Source of the DNA: an uncultured Thiodictyon sp.
Lineage (GTDB): Bacteria; Pseudomonadota; Gammaproteobacteria; Chromatiales; Chromatiaceae
Reading direction: 5' to 3'
Length of the DNA: 43,100 nt
Assembly: GCF_903828115.1 (NCBI RefSeq)
Contig: NZ_CAIKKU010000692.1
Coordinates: 1-43,100, forward strand
Translations under genes and position numbers: made by a program
In this document: one piece after another, positions 40,461 through 43,100 of the stretch
Position numbering within the stretch: the stretch's first letter is position 1
How the letters are laid out: every line of letters starts with the position of its first letter
The notes under the pieces: generated by a model
What the model was told of the DNA's origin: nothing
Seen by the model: the letters and a program-made list of their open reading frames with translations, nothing else
Databases searched by the model: none

Positions 40461-42956
40461 ATGACCCCATCGACCTGGCGAATCACCCGGCGCTTCCTGC
40501 GCCAGGATTGGCGCAGCGGCGAGCTCTATATGCTCGGCGCCGCCCTGGTCCTGACGGTGGCGGCCATCACCGCGGTCGGCTTCTTCACCGAGCGCATCGA
40601 GTCGTCCATGACCCGCCAGGGCGGGGAGCTGATCGCCGCGGACCTGGCCATCGACGGTTCCGCGGCCCCGCCGGCCGACTACCTGGGACAGGCAACCCGG
40701 CTGGGATTGGTCAGCGCCCGCACGCTCGAGTTCCCTAGTGTGGTCATGGGCGCGCAGGGGCCCCAACTGGTGCAGGTCAAGGCGGTGGACGCGCCCTACC
40801 CCCTGCGCGGCCGCTTGCGGGTGCAGGACGGCTTCACCAACCCGGAGCGCATCGTCGAACAGGGGCCGCCGCCCGGCGAGGTCTGGGTGGAGGCGCGCCT
40901 GCTGCGACTCCTGGAGGCGCCGCTCGAAAGCGAGGTCGGCCTGGGAGAGACGCGACTGCGCATCGGCGCCATCCTGAGCTATGAACCCGACCGCGGCGGG
41001 GGCCTCTTCCAACTCGCCCCCCGGCTGCTGATGAACGCCGCGGACCTGCCGGCCACCGGCCTGGTCAGCCCGGCGAGCCGCGTCAAGCACCGCCTGCTGC
41101 TCGCCGGTGAGCCCGCCGCGGTGGACACCTATACCAGTTGGCTCAAGCCGCGGTTGCCGGTCAACTTCAACCTGGTGGACGGGCGCACCGCCCGCCCCGA
41201 GTTTGAGTCGGCGCTGGACCGCGCCTCCCGCTTCCTGCATTTGGCGACCCTGGTGACCCTGCTGGTCGCCGGCAGCGCCATCGCGCTCGCCAGCCGCCGC
41301 CTGGTGGAGCGCCAGATCGACGCGGTGGCGATCATGCGCTGTCTCGGCGCCCCGCGGCACCTGCTGATGCGGGTCTTCCTGCTGCGCCTCACCCTGTTCG
41401 GGCTGGGGGCGAGCCTGGTCGGCTGTCTGGCCGGTTGGCTCGGTCAGCTCGGCCTGGTGGCGGCCCTGGCGGACTGGTTCGGCGCGGACCTGCCCGCCGC
41501 GTCGCTGCGGCCGGTGGCGGTCGGGGTCGCGACCGGCCTGATTGCGCTGCTGGGGTTCGCGGTCCCGCCGCTGCTGCAACTGACGCGGGTGTCGCCGCTG
41601 CGGGCGCTGCGCCGTGACCTGGGGACGCCGCGCGCCTCGACCGCGCTCGCCGCGCTGGGGGCACTGCTGGCACTGGCCCTGCTGATCCTGTGGCAGGCGG
41701 GTGACCCGGACCTGGCCTGGAAGCTCCTGGGCGGGGTGGCCCTGGCCCTGGTAACCCTGGTCCTGGCGGTGCTGGGGCTGGTGCGCCTCGCGGGGGGCCT
41801 CGCCGGGCGCGCCCGCGGGGTCTGGCGGCTGGGGCTCGCGGCCCTGACCCGGCGGCCCACCTTTGCCGTGCTGCAGATCGCCGGCTTCGGGCTCGGCATC
41901 CTCGCCCTGCTGCTGCTCGCCGTGGTGCGGGTGGATCTGCTCAAGACCTGGCGCGAGGGGCTGCCCGCGGGCGCCCCCAACCACTTCCTGATCAATATCC
42001 AACCCCAGGAGGTGGAGCCCCTGCGCGCCTTCCTGCACGGTCACGGGATCGCCCAGGCCGAGATCTTCCCGATGATCCGCGGGCGCCTGATCCGCATCGG
42101 CGAGCACCAGGTCAACCCGTCCGATTACGAGAACCCCCGCGCCGAGAGTCTGGCCGCCCGGGAGTTCAACCTGAGCTTCGCCGACCGGCCCCAGGCCGAC
42201 AACCGCATCAGCGCCGGGCAGTGGTGGGGCACGCCCGCCGCCGCCCCGCAGTTCTCGGTGGAACAGGGCCTAGCCGAGACCCTGGGCATCAAACTGGGCG
42301 ACCGCCTGACCTTCTTCGTCTCCGGTCACGAGGTGACGGCCCCGGTGACCAGCCTGCGCGAGGTCCGCTGGGACAGCTTCAACGTGAATTTCTTCGTCGT
42401 CTCCCCGCCCGGCCTCCTGGGCACCGAGTCGGCCACCTACATCACGAGCTTCCACCTGCCGCGGGCGGGTGAGTCGATGATCCCCGAACTGGTGCAGCAC
42501 TTCCCCAGCGTCACCCTGCTCGATGTCGATGCCCTGCTCAAACAGGTGCGGGCGGTGGTGGACCGGGGGGTGTTGGCGGTGGAATATGTCTTCCTCTTCA
42601 CCCTGGCCGCCGGGCTGCTGGTGATGTTCGCCGGCATCCAGGCGAGCCTGGCGGAGCGGCGCACCGAGCACGGCATCCTGCGCACCCTGGGCGCCGGCCG
42701 CCGGGCCCTGCTCGGCAGCCTGGCGGTCGAGTTCACCGCCACCGGCCTGCTGGCGGGCCTGCTCGCCTCCATCTTCGCGGAACTGACCGGCTGGCTCATC
42801 GCCGAGCGGCTGTTTGGGCTCCAATTCAGCTTCAACCCGCTGCTCTGGGTCACCGGCGTCCTGGGCTCGGGCCTGCTGATCGGCCTGGCCGGGACCCTGG
42901 CCACCTACCCGCTGCTGATCCGGCCGCCGTTGCAGACCTTGCGGCGGGCGGGGTAA
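40461..42956 (+). CDS. ybbP: ABC transporter permease YbbP (FtsX-like)
   Basis: ATG at 40461 gives 831 aa; an upstream in-frame start would lie in the repeat region. One N-terminal helix (YMLGAALVLTVAAITAVGFF) is followed by a large periplasmic domain. Then come FtsX-type helices near 265-285 (VTLLVAGSAIALASRRLVER), 325-360 and 370-395, a pair of central helices (about 400-440, then 470-490), a second periplasmic domain and a C-terminal FtsX bundle (VEYVFLFTLAAGLLVMFAGI, near 715; then ATGLLAGLLASIFAELTGWL). Two FtsX modules in one chain are characteristic of YbbP. It partners with YbbA and, functionally, TesA. The length is close to E. coli YbbP (804 aa). Confidence 0.92.
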   Translation: MTPSTWRITRRFLRQDWRSGELYMLGAALVLTVAAITAVGFFTERIESSMTRQGGELIAADLAIDGSAAPPADYLGQATRLGLVSARTLEFPSVVMGAQGPQLVQVKAVDAPYPLRGRLRVQDGFTNPERIVEQGPPPGEVWVEARLLRLLEAPLESEVGLGETRLRIGAILSYEPDRGGGLFQLAPRLLMNAADLPATGLVSPASRVKHRLLLAGEPAAVDTYTSWLKPRLPVNFNLVDGRTARPEFESALDRASRFLHLATLVTLLVAGSAIALASRRLVERQIDAVAIMRCLGAPRHLLMRVFLLRLTLFGLGASLVGCLAGWLGQLGLVAALADWFGADLPAASLRPVAVGVATGLIALLGFAVPPLLQLTRVSPLRALRRDLGTPRASTALAALGALLALALLILWQAGDPDLAWKLLGGVALALVTLVLAVLGLVRLAGGLAGRARGVWRLGLAALTRRPTFAVLQIAGFGLGILALLLLAVVRVDLLKTWREGLPAGAPNHFLINIQPQEVEPLRAFLHGHGIAQAEIFPMIRGRLIRIGEHQVNPSDYENPRAESLAAREFNLSFADRPQADNRISAGQWWGTPAAAPQFSVEQGLAETLGIKLGDRLTFFVSGHEVTAPVTSLREVRWDSFNVNFFVVSPPGLLGTESATYITSFHLPRAGESMIPELVQHFPSVTLLDVDALLKQVRAVVDRGVLAVEYVFLFTLAAGLLVMFAGIQASLAERRTEHGILRTLGAGRRALLGSLAVEFTATGLLAGLLASIFAELTGWLIAERLFGLQFSFNPLLWVTGVLGSGLLIGLAGTLATYPLLIRPPLQTLRRAG

Positions 42957-42978
42957 GGCACGCGCATCGCAACGGGGC

Positions 42979-43100
<122 letters not shown>

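Noticed and set aside
40398..42107. 569-codon frame antisense to ybbP
   Set aside because: Gln/Pro/His-rich shadow of the permease; no start signal or domain.

Overview
The window is GC-rich chromosomal DNA, most likely from a gammaproteobacterium close to the purple sulfur bacteria (Chromatiaceae). The evidence is the gene order rimP-nusA-infB-rbfA-truB-rpsO-pnp, the divergent tesA / ybbA-ybbP locus, two PEP-CTERM proteins, a sulfide:quinone-reductase-like flavoprotein, an AAA-ATPase-like/PD-(D/E)XK protein and many short palindromic repeats. The genus is inference; there is no rRNA or tRNA to settle it.

Layout. (1) 1-5000: accessory DNA with an AAA-ATPase-like/nuclease fusion gene, two AT-rich orphan genes (2207-4206) and a 237-bp inverted-repeat element (4760-4996). 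(2) 5013-14590: the translation/RNA-metabolism cluster, with a promoter, a structured leader with two intrinsic terminators ahead of rimP, a heptamer tandem-repeat inverted pair between truB and rpsO, and a terminator after pnp. (3) 14937-19850: a two-gene ATPase cassette (HTH-ATPase plus glycine-repeat membrane ATPase), a 54-aa membrane protein, a brnT-brnA toxin-antitoxin pair with tandem operator-like repeats, and a lone MazE-type antitoxin. (4) 20042-31105: a divergent histidine kinase / AraC-type response regulator pair, a PEP-CTERM protein, a 2240-aa Sec-exported RHS/YD-repeat protein and a second PEP-CTERM protein. (5) 31177-31614: mosaic remains of a second, diverged pnp joined to a scrap resembling a DUF433 protein. 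(6) 31626-34790: a tightly overlapping three-gene operon coding for a small HEPN-like protein, a ParA/MinD-like ATPase with a KGGVGR P-loop and a second P-loop ATPase. This is the best candidate for an undescribed conflict or defence system. (7) 34904-37467: a cyclic-nucleotide-binding-domain protein, a Ycf46-like AAA+ ATPase and a coiled-coil protein, flanked by copies of an 18-bp palindrome. (8) 37672-42956: flavoprotein, tesA, ybbA and ybbP.

Four intergenic copies of a palindrome built from GTTGTC/GACAAC hexamers lie near 4.9, 37.6, 40.3 and 43.0 kb. The first and last belong to one larger element with shared terminal inverted repeats, present in opposite orientations; the last is cut by the window end. 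Together with the pnp remains, the orphan antitoxin and the AT-rich island, these repeats show that the DNA around the conserved operons is actively rearranged.
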